NCBI RefSeq assembly: GCF_900119165.1
Contig: NZ_FPJG01000006.1
Span: forward strand, 1,922,001-1,986,000
Source: Amycolatopsis australiensis
GTDB lineage: Bacteria > Actinomycetota > Actinomycetes > Mycobacteriales > Pseudonocardiaceae
Length of the DNA: 64,000 nt
Direction of reading: 5' to 3'
In this document: one piece after another, positions 10,146 to 18,398 of the stretch
Layout of the letters: the number at the start of each line of letters is the position of its first letter
Position numbering within the stretch: the first letter of the stretch is position 1
Program-made: the position numbers and the translations under genes
Notes under the pieces: model-generated
What the model saw: only the letters and a program-made list of their open reading frames with translations
Database searches by the model: none
What the model was told of the DNA's origin: nothing

Positions 10146-11684
10146 TCAGGCGAGCCCGGCCAGCGACTTGCCGACCAGCTCCGCGACCCGGGCCGCGGCG
10201 GCTTCGGCGTCCGCCGGGATCAACGCCAGCCGGGTCCGCCGCTCCAGCACGTCCGCCACGTCCAGGGCGCCCTCGTTGCGGACCGCCCACACGACCTCGG
10301 CGGCCGTGATGTCCGTGCCCGGGGTCACCGGCGCCGCGAAGTCGCTGTCCAGTTCGCCCAAGGCGGCCACCCGGGGTGCCTCGGTGCCGTACCGCGCCAC
10401 CATGCGCGCGGGCGCGTCCACGAGGGACAGTTCGGCCCGCGGTGCCGCGCCGATCAGCGGCAACCGTGCCGTGCGGCACGGCGTAGCCGGCAGGCCCGCC
10501 AGCTTCACCGCCGCGTCCACCGCGTCCTCCGCCATCCGGCGGTACGTCGTGAGCTTGCCGCCCACCACCGTCAACAGTCCGTCCGAGCCCGCCAGCACCG
10601 CGTGCTTGCGGGACAGGTCCGCCGAACGGCCGCCACCTTCGATCAGGGGGCGGAGGCCCGCGAAGGACCCCGCCACGTCCGCCCGGGTCAGCGGACGGGC
10701 CAGCACCGAAGAAGCCAGCGACAACAACAAGTCCACATCGGACTCAGGGACCGTCGGCACGTCGGGAATCGGTCCGGAAACCGGCTCGTCCGTCAGTCCC
10801 AGGTAGACCCGGCCGTCCGGCTGGGGAAGCAGGAACACGAAGCGGTTCGTCTCGCCCGGCACGCCGATGTTCACCGACGTCGTGCCCAGTGGCACGGTTC
10901 CCGCGGCCAGGACCAGGTGCGAACCCCGTGACGGCCGCAGCCGGACCGCGCCGGTCAGCGTGCCCGCCCACACACCGGTCGCGTTGATCACCTGCCGGGC
11001 GTGGATGTCCAGCGAGTCACCCGAAACGCCGTCGCGGACGCGCACCCGGTCCGCCGACAGCGACGAAGCCGACAGCCGGGTCAGGATCCGGGCGCCGAAC
11101 GACGCCGCCGTGCGGGCCAGCGAAACGACCAGCCGCGCGTCGTCGACCAAAGCGCCGTCGTAGGCCAGTAGCGCGCCGCGCAGGCCGACCGGGGACAGCC
11201 CGGGTGCCAAAGCCAGTGCTTCCGGCGCCGGGACCGAGCGGGGCCGAGGCAGTACCGACGACGGCGTGCGGGCCACCCGGCGGAGCGCGTCCCCGGCCCG
11301 CAACCCGGCCGCGACCACTCTCTCCTGAACCCGGGACGTGCTGGGGTACAACGGAAACAGCTGGGGCATCGCCCGCGTCAGGTGCGGCGCCGTGCGCGTC
11401 ATGAGGATGCCGCGCTCGACGGCGCTCTCGTGCGCGAGGCCGAGTTCGCCGTGCGCGAGGTACCGCAGCCCGCCGTGCACGAGCTTCGACGACCAGCGTG
11501 ACGTCCCGAAGGCGAGGTCGTGCGCTTCGACGAGCGCCACCGACAACCCGCGCGAAGCGGCGTCGAGCGCGATGCCCGTGCCCGTGACGCCGCCGCCGAC
11601 CACGACGATGTCGACGCGCTCGCCTGACGCCAGCTCCGCGAGCTCGCGGTCGCGGCGCCGAGCGTTGAGCGAGCCGGACGTCAT
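10146..11684 (-). CDS. glpD: Glycerol-3-phosphate dehydrogenase/oxidase, FAD-dependent
   Basis: A 512-residue membrane-associated flavoenzyme oxidising sn-glycerol 3-phosphate to dihydroxyacetone phosphate and passing electrons to quinone. The FAD-binding Rossmann motif VVVGGGVTGTGIALDAASRG is near residues 22-41. The GlpD signature SSKLVHGGLRYL is near 62-73. The C-terminal DAO_C region carries GGKLTTYRRMAEDAVD. Its ATG overlaps the stop of the TetR gene (ATGA), so the two are co-translated. Across the TetR promoter lies an alkyl-DHAP-synthase-like gene that could use DHAP-derived substrates, linking the pair metabolically. Length is close to the usual 500-570. Confidence 0.93.
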   Translation of the reverse strand: MTSGSLNARRRDRELAELASGERVDIVVVGGGVTGTGIALDAASRGLSVALVEAHDLAFGTSRWSSKLVHGGLRYLAHGELGLAHESAVERGILMTRTAPHLTRAMPQLFPLYPSTSRVQERVVAAGLRAGDALRRVARTPSSVLPRPRSVPAPEALALAPGLSPVGLRGALLAYDGALVDDARLVVSLARTAASFGARILTRLSASSLSADRVRVRDGVSGDSLDIHARQVINATGVWAGTLTGAVRLRPSRGSHLVLAAGTVPLGTTSVNIGVPGETNRFVFLLPQPDGRVYLGLTDEPVSGPIPDVPTVPESDVDLLLSLASSVLARPLTRADVAGSFAGLRPLIEGGGRSADLSRKHAVLAGSDGLLTVVGGKLTTYRRMAEDAVDAAVKLAGLPATPCRTARLPLIGAAPRAELSLVDAPARMVARYGTEAPRVAALGELDSDFAAPVTPGTDITAAEVVWAVRNEGALDVADVLERRTRLALIPADAEAAAARVAELVGKSLAGLA

Positions 11685-12325
11685 GGCTTCAGCGCCGCTT
11701 CGAGCACGTGGGTGAACTCTGCCAGCAGTGCCGCTTCGCCGACGTCCGCCGTGGCCGGCCGCAGCGAGAACGCGAACGACTGGACCACCAGCAGCACCGC
11801 CCGCGACTGGGCGGCGACCGGCGCCCGCCGGATCGAGCCGTCCCGGTGGCCGGCCTCCAGCAGCTGGTGCAGGGCCTGCTCGGCGAACTTCTGCGTCGCG
11901 CCCAGCCGTTCCACGATGTACGGGAGGACCAGCTCGGGGTCGACGTCGAGCAGCGTGCGGAACAGCGGATCGGCCGAGAGTGCGCGGACGCCGGCCGACG
12001 CGATCAGCACGAGCCGTTCGCGGCTGTGCGCGGCGTCGGCCCCGCGCTCGCTCGCCGTGCGCAGCAGCCCGCTGAATTCGCGGGTCATCAGGGCGGCGAG
12101 CACGCTGCGGACGTCCGGGAACCGGCGGTACACCGTCATCCGGCTGACGCGCGCGGTGCGGGCGATTTCGGCGAGTGTGGTGCGGCGCACACCGACGGCC
12201 AGCACGCACGAGCGCGCGGCGTCGAGCAGCACGTCATCGGCCACCCGCGCCGCCGTCTGACGGCTGCGGGCGTCCGCGAGCGCGGAAGGTCCCGCGCTCG
12301 GCGTGGTGTGACGTTTGACGTCCAT
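11681..12325 (-). CDS. TetR family transcriptional regulator (glpD operon)
   Basis: A 214-residue TetR protein. The HTH is near residues 30-75, with TTLAEIARTARVSRMTVYRR as the recognition region. A helical C-terminal ligand-binding domain follows. It is first in an operon with glpD (4-base overlap) and divergent from the AGPS-like gene with only 16 bases between the start codons. GTGTGAC-N15-GTCACAC straddles its own start, so binding there would shut off both directions. The ligand is unknown. Confidence 0.88.
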   Translation of the reverse strand: MDVKRHTTPSAGPSALADARSRQTAARVADDVLLDAARSCVLAVGVRRTTLAEIARTARVSRMTVYRRFPDVRSVLAALMTREFSGLLRTASERGADAAHSRERLVLIASAGVRALSADPLFRTLLDVDPELVLPYIVERLGATQKFAEQALHQLLEAGHRDGSIRRAPVAAQSRAVLLVVQSFAFSLRPATADVGEAALLAEFTHVLEAALKP

Positions 12326-12334
12326 ATGTCACAC
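12306..12334. promoter_or_regulatory. Inverted repeat between TetR/glpD and AGPS-like genes
   Basis: GTGTGAC at 12306-12312 and GTCACAC at 12328-12334 are perfect 7-bp arms. They surround the TetR start codon and reach to within 8 bases of the divergent GTG start. With a 16-base intergenic gap, promoters must overlap the coding starts, so this is a strong operator candidate, and at least the rightward transcript is likely leaderless. Confidence 0.55.
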
Positions 12335-12341
12335 TGTAGTC

Positions 12342-13961
12342 GTGAACGCGCTCATTGACCACCGCCTCCGCCGGTCCTGGACCGCGGAAGCCGCTGACGC
12401 CGCCCGGCTGCCCGCGCGGGCGGCCAAGTGGCTCGACCAGCGTATCGGCCCGGCGGCCCCCGGCGCCGCCCCGGCGGCCGGAATGCCGGTGGAAATACCG
12501 TCACCGAAACTGGGCGAATCTGCTCTCGCCGCGTTGTCGGAAGTGGTCGGCCGCGAAAACGTGCTGGTCGACGACGCGGCGCGGCTGGCGCGGGCGACCG
12601 GGCTGTCCTACCTCGACCTGCTGCGCCGCCGTTCGCCCGGCGTGGATTTCCCGGTGCCCGACGCGGTCGTCCTGCCGGCGGACCCCGGCGAAGTCCAGGC
12701 GGTGCTCGACGTCTGCGTCCGACACGACATCGGTGTCGTGCCCTTCGGCGGCGGAACGTCGGTGGTGGGCGGCGTTTCCGCGCTGCGCGGGGAGAAGGCG
12801 GCGGTGATCGTGCTCGACCTCGTCCGCCTCGACGCGCTGGTGTCGGTCGACGCCGAGTCGCGCATCGCCGTCCTGCAGGCCGGCGTCCGCGGACCCGAGG
12901 CCGAGCGGCTCCTCGGCGAGCACGGCCTGACGCTCGGACACGTCCCGCAGTCGTTCGAGCGCGCCACCATCGGCGGTTTCGCGGCGACGCGGTCGGCCGG
13001 GCAGGCTTCGTCGGGCTATGGGCGGTTCGAGGACATGGTCACCGGCGTGCGGCTGGCCACCCCGCGCGGCGAGTGGAAGCTCGGCGTCGCGCCGGCGTCC
13101 GCGGCCGGGCCGGACCTGCGGCAGCTGGCGGTCGGCAGCGAAGGCACGCTCGGCGTGATCACCGAAGTCGCGCTGCGGGTGCGGCCGGCGCCGCCGGTCC
13201 GCCGGTACGAAGGCTACGCGCTGCCCGGCTGGGCGGCCGGCGCGGCGGCGGTGCGCGACCTGGCGCAGAACCACGCGCTCGCCGACGTCACGCGGCTGTC
13301 CGACGGCGACGAAACCGAGGTTTCGCTGGCGTTGAACGCGGGCTTCAAGACGGCGGCCCTGCGCCGGTACCTCGCCGCGCGCGGGGTGCGGCGGCCGTGT
13401 TTCCTCATCGTCGGCTGGGAAGGCGCGGCGCACGACGTGGCGCTGCGCCGCCGGGAAACGACGCGCCGGCTGAAGGCCGCGGGAGCCGTGCGGGTCGGCA
13501 AGGCGCTCGGCGAGTCGTGGCGGCACGGCCGGTTCGCCGGTCCCCGGCAGCGGGACGCGCTGCTGGACCAGGGCGTTTGCGTCGAGACGCTGGAGACGGC
13601 CGCGTACTGGTCCAATGTGGACGAGCTGCGTGACGACGTCCGCGCGGCGCTCACCGCGTCGCTCGGGCGCGCGATCATCATGTGCCACATTTCGCACGCG
13701 TACGAGACGGGCGCGTCGCTGTACTTCACGGTGCTGACGGCCCGGGACCAGGCCGACCCGATCGGTCAGTGGCAGCGCGCGAAAGCGGCGGCCTGCGAAG
13801 CGATCTCGGGTCTGGGCACGATTTCGCACCACCACGCCGTCGGCGTCGACCACGCGCCGTACCTGGCGGCCGAGATCGGCTCGCTGGGCGTGGCGGTGCT
13901 GCGCGCGGCGAAGTCCGCGGTGGACCCGACCGGGATCCTCAACCCGGGCAAGCTGATCTAG
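12342..13961 (+). CDS. FAD-binding oxidase of the alkyl-DHAP synthase type
   Basis: A 539-residue PCMH-type (VAO family) flavoprotein. FAD-binding blocks are VVPFGGGTSVVGGV near residues 132-145, QSFERATIGGFAATRSAGQ near 205-223 and LAVGSEGTLGVITEVALRV. The C-terminal region has HHHAVGVDHAPYLAAE, matching the histidine-rich tail of alkyldihydroxyacetonephosphate synthase, and ends DPTGILNPGKL. Homologues called agpS exist in mycobacteria. AGPS swaps the acyl group of acyl-DHAP for a fatty alcohol, the first step of ether-lipid synthesis; whether the bacterial versions do this is unsettled, and a glycolate/lactate-type oxidation is the alternative. The GTG at 12342 has no Shine-Dalgarno. It is divergent from TetR-glpD. 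Confidence 0.82.
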   Translation: MNALIDHRLRRSWTAEAADAARLPARAAKWLDQRIGPAAPGAAPAAGMPVEIPSPKLGESALAALSEVVGRENVLVDDAARLARATGLSYLDLLRRRSPGVDFPVPDAVVLPADPGEVQAVLDVCVRHDIGVVPFGGGTSVVGGVSALRGEKAAVIVLDLVRLDALVSVDAESRIAVLQAGVRGPEAERLLGEHGLTLGHVPQSFERATIGGFAATRSAGQASSGYGRFEDMVTGVRLATPRGEWKLGVAPASAAGPDLRQLAVGSEGTLGVITEVALRVRPAPPVRRYEGYALPGWAAGAAAVRDLAQNHALADVTRLSDGDETEVSLALNAGFKTAALRRYLAARGVRRPCFLIVGWEGAAHDVALRRRETTRRLKAAGAVRVGKALGESWRHGRFAGPRQRDALLDQGVCVETLETAAYWSNVDELRDDVRAALTASLGRAIIMCHISHAYETGASLYFTVLTARDQADPIGQWQRAKAAACEAISGLGTISHHHAVGVDHAPYLAAEIGSLGVAVLRAAKSAVDPTGILNPGKLI

Positions 13962-14590
13962 GGGTAGGTGCGCCCGTCCGGCGGCGCGACGACCTCGCAC
14001 GCGACGCCCGGGCCGTCCGCCGGGACGCCGTCCAGTTCGGCCGCCTCGGCCTGCGGGACGTCGGCGGTGCGGACCGGCTTGCCGTCGACCAGCAGCGGGT
14101 ACCGGATCGGCACCGCGCCGATGTAGGCCAGCACGTCGGTCACCCGGCTGCCGTCCTCCAGCGTGATGTCCGGGTCCGTGAGCCGGACCAGGTGGTAGCG
14201 GTGGCCACGGCCTTCGCAGATGTCCAGGACCCGCAGCTGCTGCGGCGTCACGAACCAGACGGCGTGCTCCTCGACGCCCGGCAGCGCGGTGAGGGTCGCC
14301 GGACGCTGGCCGTCGCGGAATCGCAGGCCCGACGCCCAGACCGCGGCGAGGCCGTCGCAGCGGGCGTGCGCGACGACGACCGGGCCTTCGAGGCCGAGTT
14401 CCGCGCGCATCCAGCTGATCTTCGACGGGTTCGCGTTGGAGCCGTAGGCGAGCACGGCCTGCCGGTTCCGCCAGCCCGCCGGCGCCGTGTCCAGCGGGTA
14501 TCCGGCGCCGTTTTCGTGCACGAAGGAGTAGCCCGGCCGGGTCCCCGGGTAGGGGTCGGCCGGGTAGTCGGCGTCGACGAAGAGAGTCAG
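13958..14590 (-). CDS. GGCT-fold (gamma-glutamylcyclotransferase-like) protein
   Basis: About 210 residues with the YGSN motif ([17 protein letters not shown] near residue 50) that marks the gamma-glutamylcyclotransferase-like fold. The rest is poorly conserved; I see no clear equivalent of the catalytic Glu of human GGCT. No ATG, GTG or TTG precedes the conserved part. The first candidates are a CTG at 14590 overlapping the dehydrogenase stop as CTGA, or a GTG near 14524 that would cut off 22 residues; I give the CTG. It follows the mycothiol-dependent dehydrogenase with a 4-base overlap. Its stop overlaps the convergent AGPS-like gene by four bases (CTAG). Confidence 0.65.
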   Translation of the reverse strand: MTLFVDADYPADPYPGTRPGYSFVHENGAGYPLDTAPAGWRNRQAVLAYGSNANPSKISWMRAELGLEGPVVVAHARCDGLAAVWASGLRFRDGQRPATLTALPGVEEHAVWFVTPQQLRVLDICEGRGHRYHLVRLTDPDITLEDGSRVTDVLAYIGAVPIRYPLLVDGKPVRTADVPQAEAAELDGVPADGPGVACEVVAPPDGRTYP

Positions 14591-15684
14591 AACGTCACCA
14601 CGCTGCGCAGGACGTCGCCGTGGTGCATGCGCTCGAAGGCCTGCTCGACGCCGTCGACGCCGATCCGCTCGGTGACGAACCTGTCGAGCGGCAGCCGGCC
14701 CTGCAGGTAGAGGTCGACGAGCATCGGGAAGTCGCGGCTGGGCAGGCAGTCGCCGTACCACGACGACTTGAGCGAGCCGCCGCGCGAGAAGAAGTCGATC
14801 AGCGGCAGGTCGTTCAGCCGCATGTCCGGCGTCGGGACGCCGACGAGCACGACCGTGCCGGCCAGGTCACGGCCGTAGAACGCCTGCCGCCACGTCTCCG
14901 GCCGGCCGACGGCGTCGATCACGACGTCCGGGCCGAAGCCGCCGGTGGCCTCCTGCATGGCCTCGACGACCTGCGCTTCGCTGAGGCCCTTGCTGTTGAC
15001 GGTGTGCGTCGCGCCGAAGTCCTTGGCCCAGGTCAGCTTCCGGTCGTCCATGTCGATCGCGATGATCGTGGTGGCGCCGGCGAGCTGTGCGCCGGCGATG
15101 GCGGCGTCGCCGACGCCACCGCAGCCGATGACCGCGACCGAGTCGCCGCGCGTGACGGCGCCGGTGTTGATCGCCGCGCCGAGCCCGGCCATGACGCCGC
15201 AGCCGAGCAGGCCGGCGACCGCGGGCTCGGCCGCGCGGTCGACCTTGGTGCACTGTCCGCTGTGGACGAGGGTCTTCTCGAGGAAGGCGCCGATGCCGAG
15301 GGCGGGCGAAAGCCCGGTGCCGTCCGGCAGGGTCATCGGCTGGGCGGCGTTGAACGTCGAGAAGCAGTACCAGGGCTTGCCGCGCCTGCAGGCCCGGCAG
15401 GTGCCGCAGACGGCACGCCAGTTGAGGATGACGTAGTCACCGGGCTCGAGGTCGCTGACGCCCGCGCCGACCGCCTCGACGACGCCGGCGGCCTCGTGGC
15501 CGAGCAGGAAGGGGAAGTCGTCGTTGATCCCGCCCTCGCGGTAGTGCAGGTCGGTGTGGCAGACCCCGCAGGCCTGCACGTTCACGACGGCCTCGCCGGG
15601 CCCGGGATCGGGGACGACGACGGTCTCGAGCGAGACCGGCTCGCCCTTGGCCCGCGAAACGACCCCCTGGACCTCGTACGGCAT
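14587..15684 (-). CDS. mscR: S-(hydroxymethyl)mycothiol dehydrogenase
   Basis: A 365-residue zinc-dependent, NAD-linked class III-like alcohol dehydrogenase. The catalytic-zinc region is [15 protein letters not shown] near residues 36-50 with [12 protein letters not shown] following; four structural-zinc cysteines lie in [15 protein letters not shown] near 93-107; the Rossmann motif is [27 protein letters not shown] and FNAAQPMTL are diagnostic of the mycothiol-dependent formaldehyde dehydrogenase/nitrosothiol reductase branch. The role is formaldehyde (as its mycothiol adduct) and S-nitrosomycothiol detoxification in the cytoplasm. ATG 15684 follows GGAAGGTGG. It is translationally coupled to the GGCT-fold gene. 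Confidence 0.9.
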   Translation of the reverse strand: MPYEVQGVVSRAKGEPVSLETVVVPDPGPGEAVVNVQACGVCHTDLHYREGGINDDFPFLLGHEAAGVVEAVGAGVSDLEPGDYVILNWRAVCGTCRACRRGKPWYCFSTFNAAQPMTLPDGTGLSPALGIGAFLEKTLVHSGQCTKVDRAAEPAVAGLLGCGVMAGLGAAINTGAVTRGDSVAVIGCGGVGDAAIAGAQLAGATTIIAIDMDDRKLTWAKDFGATHTVNSKGLSEAQVVEAMQEATGGFGPDVVIDAVGRPETWRQAFYGRDLAGTVVLVGVPTPDMRLNDLPLIDFFSRGGSLKSSWYGDCLPSRDFPMLVDLYLQGRLPLDRFVTERIGVDGVEQAFERMHHGDVLRSVVTF

Positions 15685-15737
15685 GCGAATCCACCTTCCG
15701 GCTGCACTGCTGGTTCGCCCGCAGCTTGCCACGGATG

Positions 15738-15800
15738 ATGCGGAGATGGCGACATCCGCATGGGTGGTTGCTGCGCAACGAGTTGCGTCATTTGCAACTC
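15738..15800. promoter_or_regulatory. Two inverted repeats upstream of mscR
   Basis: ATGCGGA (15738-15744) pairs with TCCGCAT (15755-15761), and GAGTTGC (15780-15786) pairs with GCAACTC (15794-15800); all arms are perfect. They lie 54-116 bases upstream of the mscR start and at the end of the decayed sigma-factor gene. They may be an operator pair for mscR or, for the second, a terminator remnant. Confidence 0.4.
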
Positions 15801-16363
15801 ACGGCTGTCGCATCGACACCAGCTTGGCGGGCCGCCACCGACGGGATGGCCACGATCCGGCCGTCCGCCACCGTAAACACCGCCACCGGCAGCGGCGAGC
15901 CGTCCTCGCGCCACGCCACGACGCCCGGCAGGCCGTCCACCAGCACCTTGTTCGCGTCCGAAGCCGCGACGAAGCGGGCGCCCGCCGCGACGTTCGTGGC
16001 GCCGGGGACCACCACCACGCCGTCCGGTGTGTCGACCGTCAGCCGGACCTCCGGATCGAGCACCCGCAGCAGCTCTTCGAAGCCGCCGTCGCGGGCCGCC
16101 CGGGCGCGACGACGAGCAGGAGTCCGACCGAGTCGGCGCGCGACGTCTTCCTCGGGCACCGTGCCCTCGTCGGCCGTCACGACGATCTCCTCGTACGGTG
16201 CCTCCGGACGGGCCCGTTCTGGATGGCCGTCGCCTCCTGGCGGGGCCTCCTGGACCACGTCCTCGGCGTCGGCGTCGGGCGTGCGAGCCGAGCACACGGT
16301 GGGCGACCGCGTGCCGCGACGGCCGCGCTGGGTTTCGAACGCCTCGGCCGGTGTGCCGGGCAT
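15788..16363 (-). pseudogene. Decayed SigJ/ECF41-type sigma factor
   Basis: The open frame (191 codons) is a patchwork. DADAEDVVQEA near residue 30 matches the end of sigma region 2. A short garbled stretch follows. DVARRLGRTPARRRARAA near 72-90 resembles the region-4 helix, and GGFEELLRVLDPEVRLTVD to the end resembles the SnoaL-like C-terminal domain specific to ECF41/SigJ factors, including VADGRIVAIPSVA. Region 2 start, linker and most of region 4 are missing, and the length is about two thirds of the normal 280-330 residues. I read it as a deletion-scarred relic. The C-terminal domain alone could still be translated. Confidence 0.6.
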
Positions 16364-16447
16364 GTCGTTACCTTCCTCGGTTCCGTTCCGTCGTGGTGGT
16401 GACGAGCCCGGAGGGGAGCACGGCTCAAGAGCTCCGGCGATCCCGGG

Positions 16448-16603
16448 GTGTTCGGCGCGATCCAGCGGATCGTGAAGGCGGTGCGGGACAGTGGTGTCGA
16501 CCCGCAGCAGCTGTCGGCGATCACCCTGAACATCGCGCTCACGAACTTCTTCAACCGGATCAACGACACGATCCGGACCAGGCCGGCGCGACCTGGTGAC
16601 TTC
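16448..16603 (+). pseudogene. Fragment of a carboxymuconolactone decarboxylase-like protein
   Basis: About 50 codons from the GTG at 16448 read MFGAIQRIVKAVRDSGVD and then QLSAITLNIALTNFFNRIND. That last segment matches the C-terminal helix of carboxymuconolactone decarboxylase/AhpD-like proteins. The frame then runs on without homology into the antisense of the next gene. The catalytic Cys-X-X-Cys part is absent. It lies next to the decayed ECF41 gene, and ECF41 factors are known to be neighbours of CMD, oxidoreductase or epimerase (COE) genes, so this is probably the remains of the partner. Confidence 0.5.
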
Positions 16604-16606
16604 GGC

Positions 16607-17869
16607 TTACGCCGGGGTGACGATGTACACGATCCCGCCGGGGCCGCTCGCGACGCTGCCGTCGGCCCGGTAGCGCTTCGTCCGCTGCCAGATCTTCTCG
16701 AACTGGTCGCGCTTGTAGATGTTGCGCACCCGATCGTTGCTGCTCGACGCCGGGTCGTTCGCGATCACGTCACCGTCCTTCGTGAAGCCGACGACCACCA
16801 TGATGTGCCCGGACGTTCCGTACCCGGCGCCGTCGAGTTCCGACGCCAGGAACGACTGCGACGTGATCACCGGGATGCCCCGCGCGATGTAGTCCTCCAG
16901 CTCGTTCAGCGAGTGCAGCCGCGTGATGTGGCCGCGCAGCCCGCGCGACGCGGCGTACGCGGTGTTGAAGGGCCAGTTGCCGGTGCCTTCGTAGCTGTAG
17001 TCGTAGGTGTAGCGGGCCGCGAACGCCACGGACGGATCGACGTAGTCCGCCGGGATCCACGACATCTCCGCCGCCGACGGCTTCTTGCCCCAGTACTCGG
17101 CCACCATCTCGGTCGACGTCGGGCTGCACCAGTTCTCGCCGCCGCCGCCGTACTGCGGGAACTGTCCCTTGTGGAGGTTCTGCGCGTACGCGGGCACCTT
17201 CAGCTCGATCCCGGCCGCCCGGCCCGGCTTCGTCGTCTGCACGTCGAAGCGGTCCGGCACCGCCGACGTCATCGCGCCCAGCGTCGTCACCGACGGCGTC
17301 GCGGACGAACCGGCTTCGCGGTACAGGCTGATCCGCAGGTGGTACGACTTCAGCGTGACGCCGGCCTTCATGACCAGCGTGTCGACGTCCACCATCGCGT
17401 TCGCGTCGTCCTGGCCGTCGACGCTGGTGCGCTGGATGTCGGCGTCACCGCTGGCCCAGCGGCCCATCACGTACCACGCCGTTTCGGCGCCGGCCGACGT
17501 CCGGCCCTGCGCCTCGACCTGCAGCCAGGTCTTCTCCGGCGTCTTGGCGTTCCAGGACGCGACCAGCTGCGTCGCGCCGAAGCCCTGGCGGTACTCCGGC
17601 GACGTCCACTGGCCGTACTCGTACGTCCTCGTCGTGCCGAGGCCCGGTTCGGTGTGCTCGACCGTGCCGGCCGGGCGCGTGATGCGCAGGCCGTCCCGGG
17701 TCAGCGCCAAGCCGGCGAAGTGGCCTTCGTGGAACCGGCCGCCGTTCCACTCGTGGTAGTCGATCGCCTCGTCGTCGCCGGGCCGGGCGGGCGCGGCGTC
17801 GGCGACTTGCGTGGTTACCGCAGTCAACACGATCACTGACAATAAGGTGAACAACTTGCGTGCCCGCAT
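16607..17869 (-). CDS. Secreted C39-like (papain-fold) peptidase
   Basis: A 420-residue exported protein. Residues 1-25 (MRARKLFTLLSVIVLTAVTT then VADA) form a Sec signal peptide. An N-terminal region of about 190 residues rich in beta-structure follows. The C-terminal peptidase_C39_2-type domain has the catalytic Cys in GENWCSPTSTEMVAEYWG near 238, the His in SGHIMVVVGFTKDGD and the Asp in ANDPASS. The ATG at 17869 follows GGGAG. Family members act as extracellular thiol peptidases or peptide-processing enzymes. It stands alone and no export partner is adjacent; the substrate is unknown. Confidence 0.85.
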   Translation of the reverse strand: MRARKLFTLLSVIVLTAVTTQVADAAPARPGDDEAIDYHEWNGGRFHEGHFAGLALTRDGLRITRPAGTVEHTEPGLGTTRTYEYGQWTSPEYRQGFGATQLVASWNAKTPEKTWLQVEAQGRTSAGAETAWYVMGRWASGDADIQRTSVDGQDDANAMVDVDTLVMKAGVTLKSYHLRISLYREAGSSATPSVTTLGAMTSAVPDRFDVQTTKPGRAAGIELKVPAYAQNLHKGQFPQYGGGGENWCSPTSTEMVAEYWGKKPSAAEMSWIPADYVDPSVAFAARYTYDYSYEGTGNWPFNTAYAASRGLRGHITRLHSLNELEDYIARGIPVITSQSFLASELDGAGYGTSGHIMVVVGFTKDGDVIANDPASSSNDRVRNIYKRDQFEKIWQRTKRYRADGSVASGPGGIVYIVTPA

Positions 17870-17940
17870 CCCGGCTCCCTGATCGACCCACCCAGTAGGC
17901 AGGGATTTTCGCCGCTCCGGACCGGTATGTAAACAGCTGG

Positions 17941-18342
17941 CTAGAGCACGGCCTGCGTCTGTGTCACTTTCGCGACCAACTTGCCGTCGTCGTCGTGGAT
18001 CTCGGTCTCCACCACGACGAACTTGCGGCCGGCGTGCAGTGGTCTGGACGACGCAACGGCGTAGCCCGAACGGACCGCGCGCAGGAAGTTCGTCTTCGAC
18101 TCGACGGTCGTCGTGCCCTGGCCGCCCTCGGGCAGGTTGAGGAACGCGCACACGGCGCCGGTCGAGTCGGCCAGCGCCATGAGCGCGCCCCCGTGCAGCG
18201 CGCCGCCGAGCGTGCAGAGGCTCTCGTCCCACTTCAGCCGGCTGCGCACGAGCGCCGGCCCGTGCTCCAAGACCTCGACGCCGAGGCGTTCGGAGAACGG
18301 CATGGAGCGGTGGAACAGCTGGGTCCCTTCGGGATCGGTCAT
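17941..18342 (-). CDS. PaaI-type hotdog thioesterase
   Basis: A 133-residue single hotdog-fold protein. LGGALHGGALMALADSTGAV near residues 45-64 holds the HGG motif and the catalytic-region Asp; VESKTNFLRAVRSGYAVA is the conserved second half. Such proteins hydrolyse acyl-CoA or aryl-CoA thioesters as tetramers. The ATG at 18342 gives a normal family length. It stands alone between the peptidase and a metallophosphoesterase; no phenylacetate genes are nearby, so the substrate is unassigned. Confidence 0.85.
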   Translation of the reverse strand: MTDPEGTQLFHRSMPFSERLGVEVLEHGPALVRSRLKWDESLCTLGGALHGGALMALADSTGAVCAFLNLPEGGQGTTTVESKTNFLRAVRSGYAVASSRPLHAGRKFVVVETEIHDDDGKLVAKVTQTQAVL

Positions 18343-18398
18343 GCCCGAAGCTTGCCCGATGACCGGCCGCGGGGCGATTACCTCCGAGGTAACGCGCG

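Noticed and set aside
12501-14000. 499-codon minus-strand frame
   Set aside because: Mirror of the AGPS-like flavoprotein, whose FAD-binding motifs are clear on the plus strand.
16604-17839. Continuation of the carboxymuconolactone-like frame into a 463-codon protein
   Set aside because: After about 50 codons the frame is just antisense to the C39-type peptidase and loses all similarity; only the first part is a plausible remnant.
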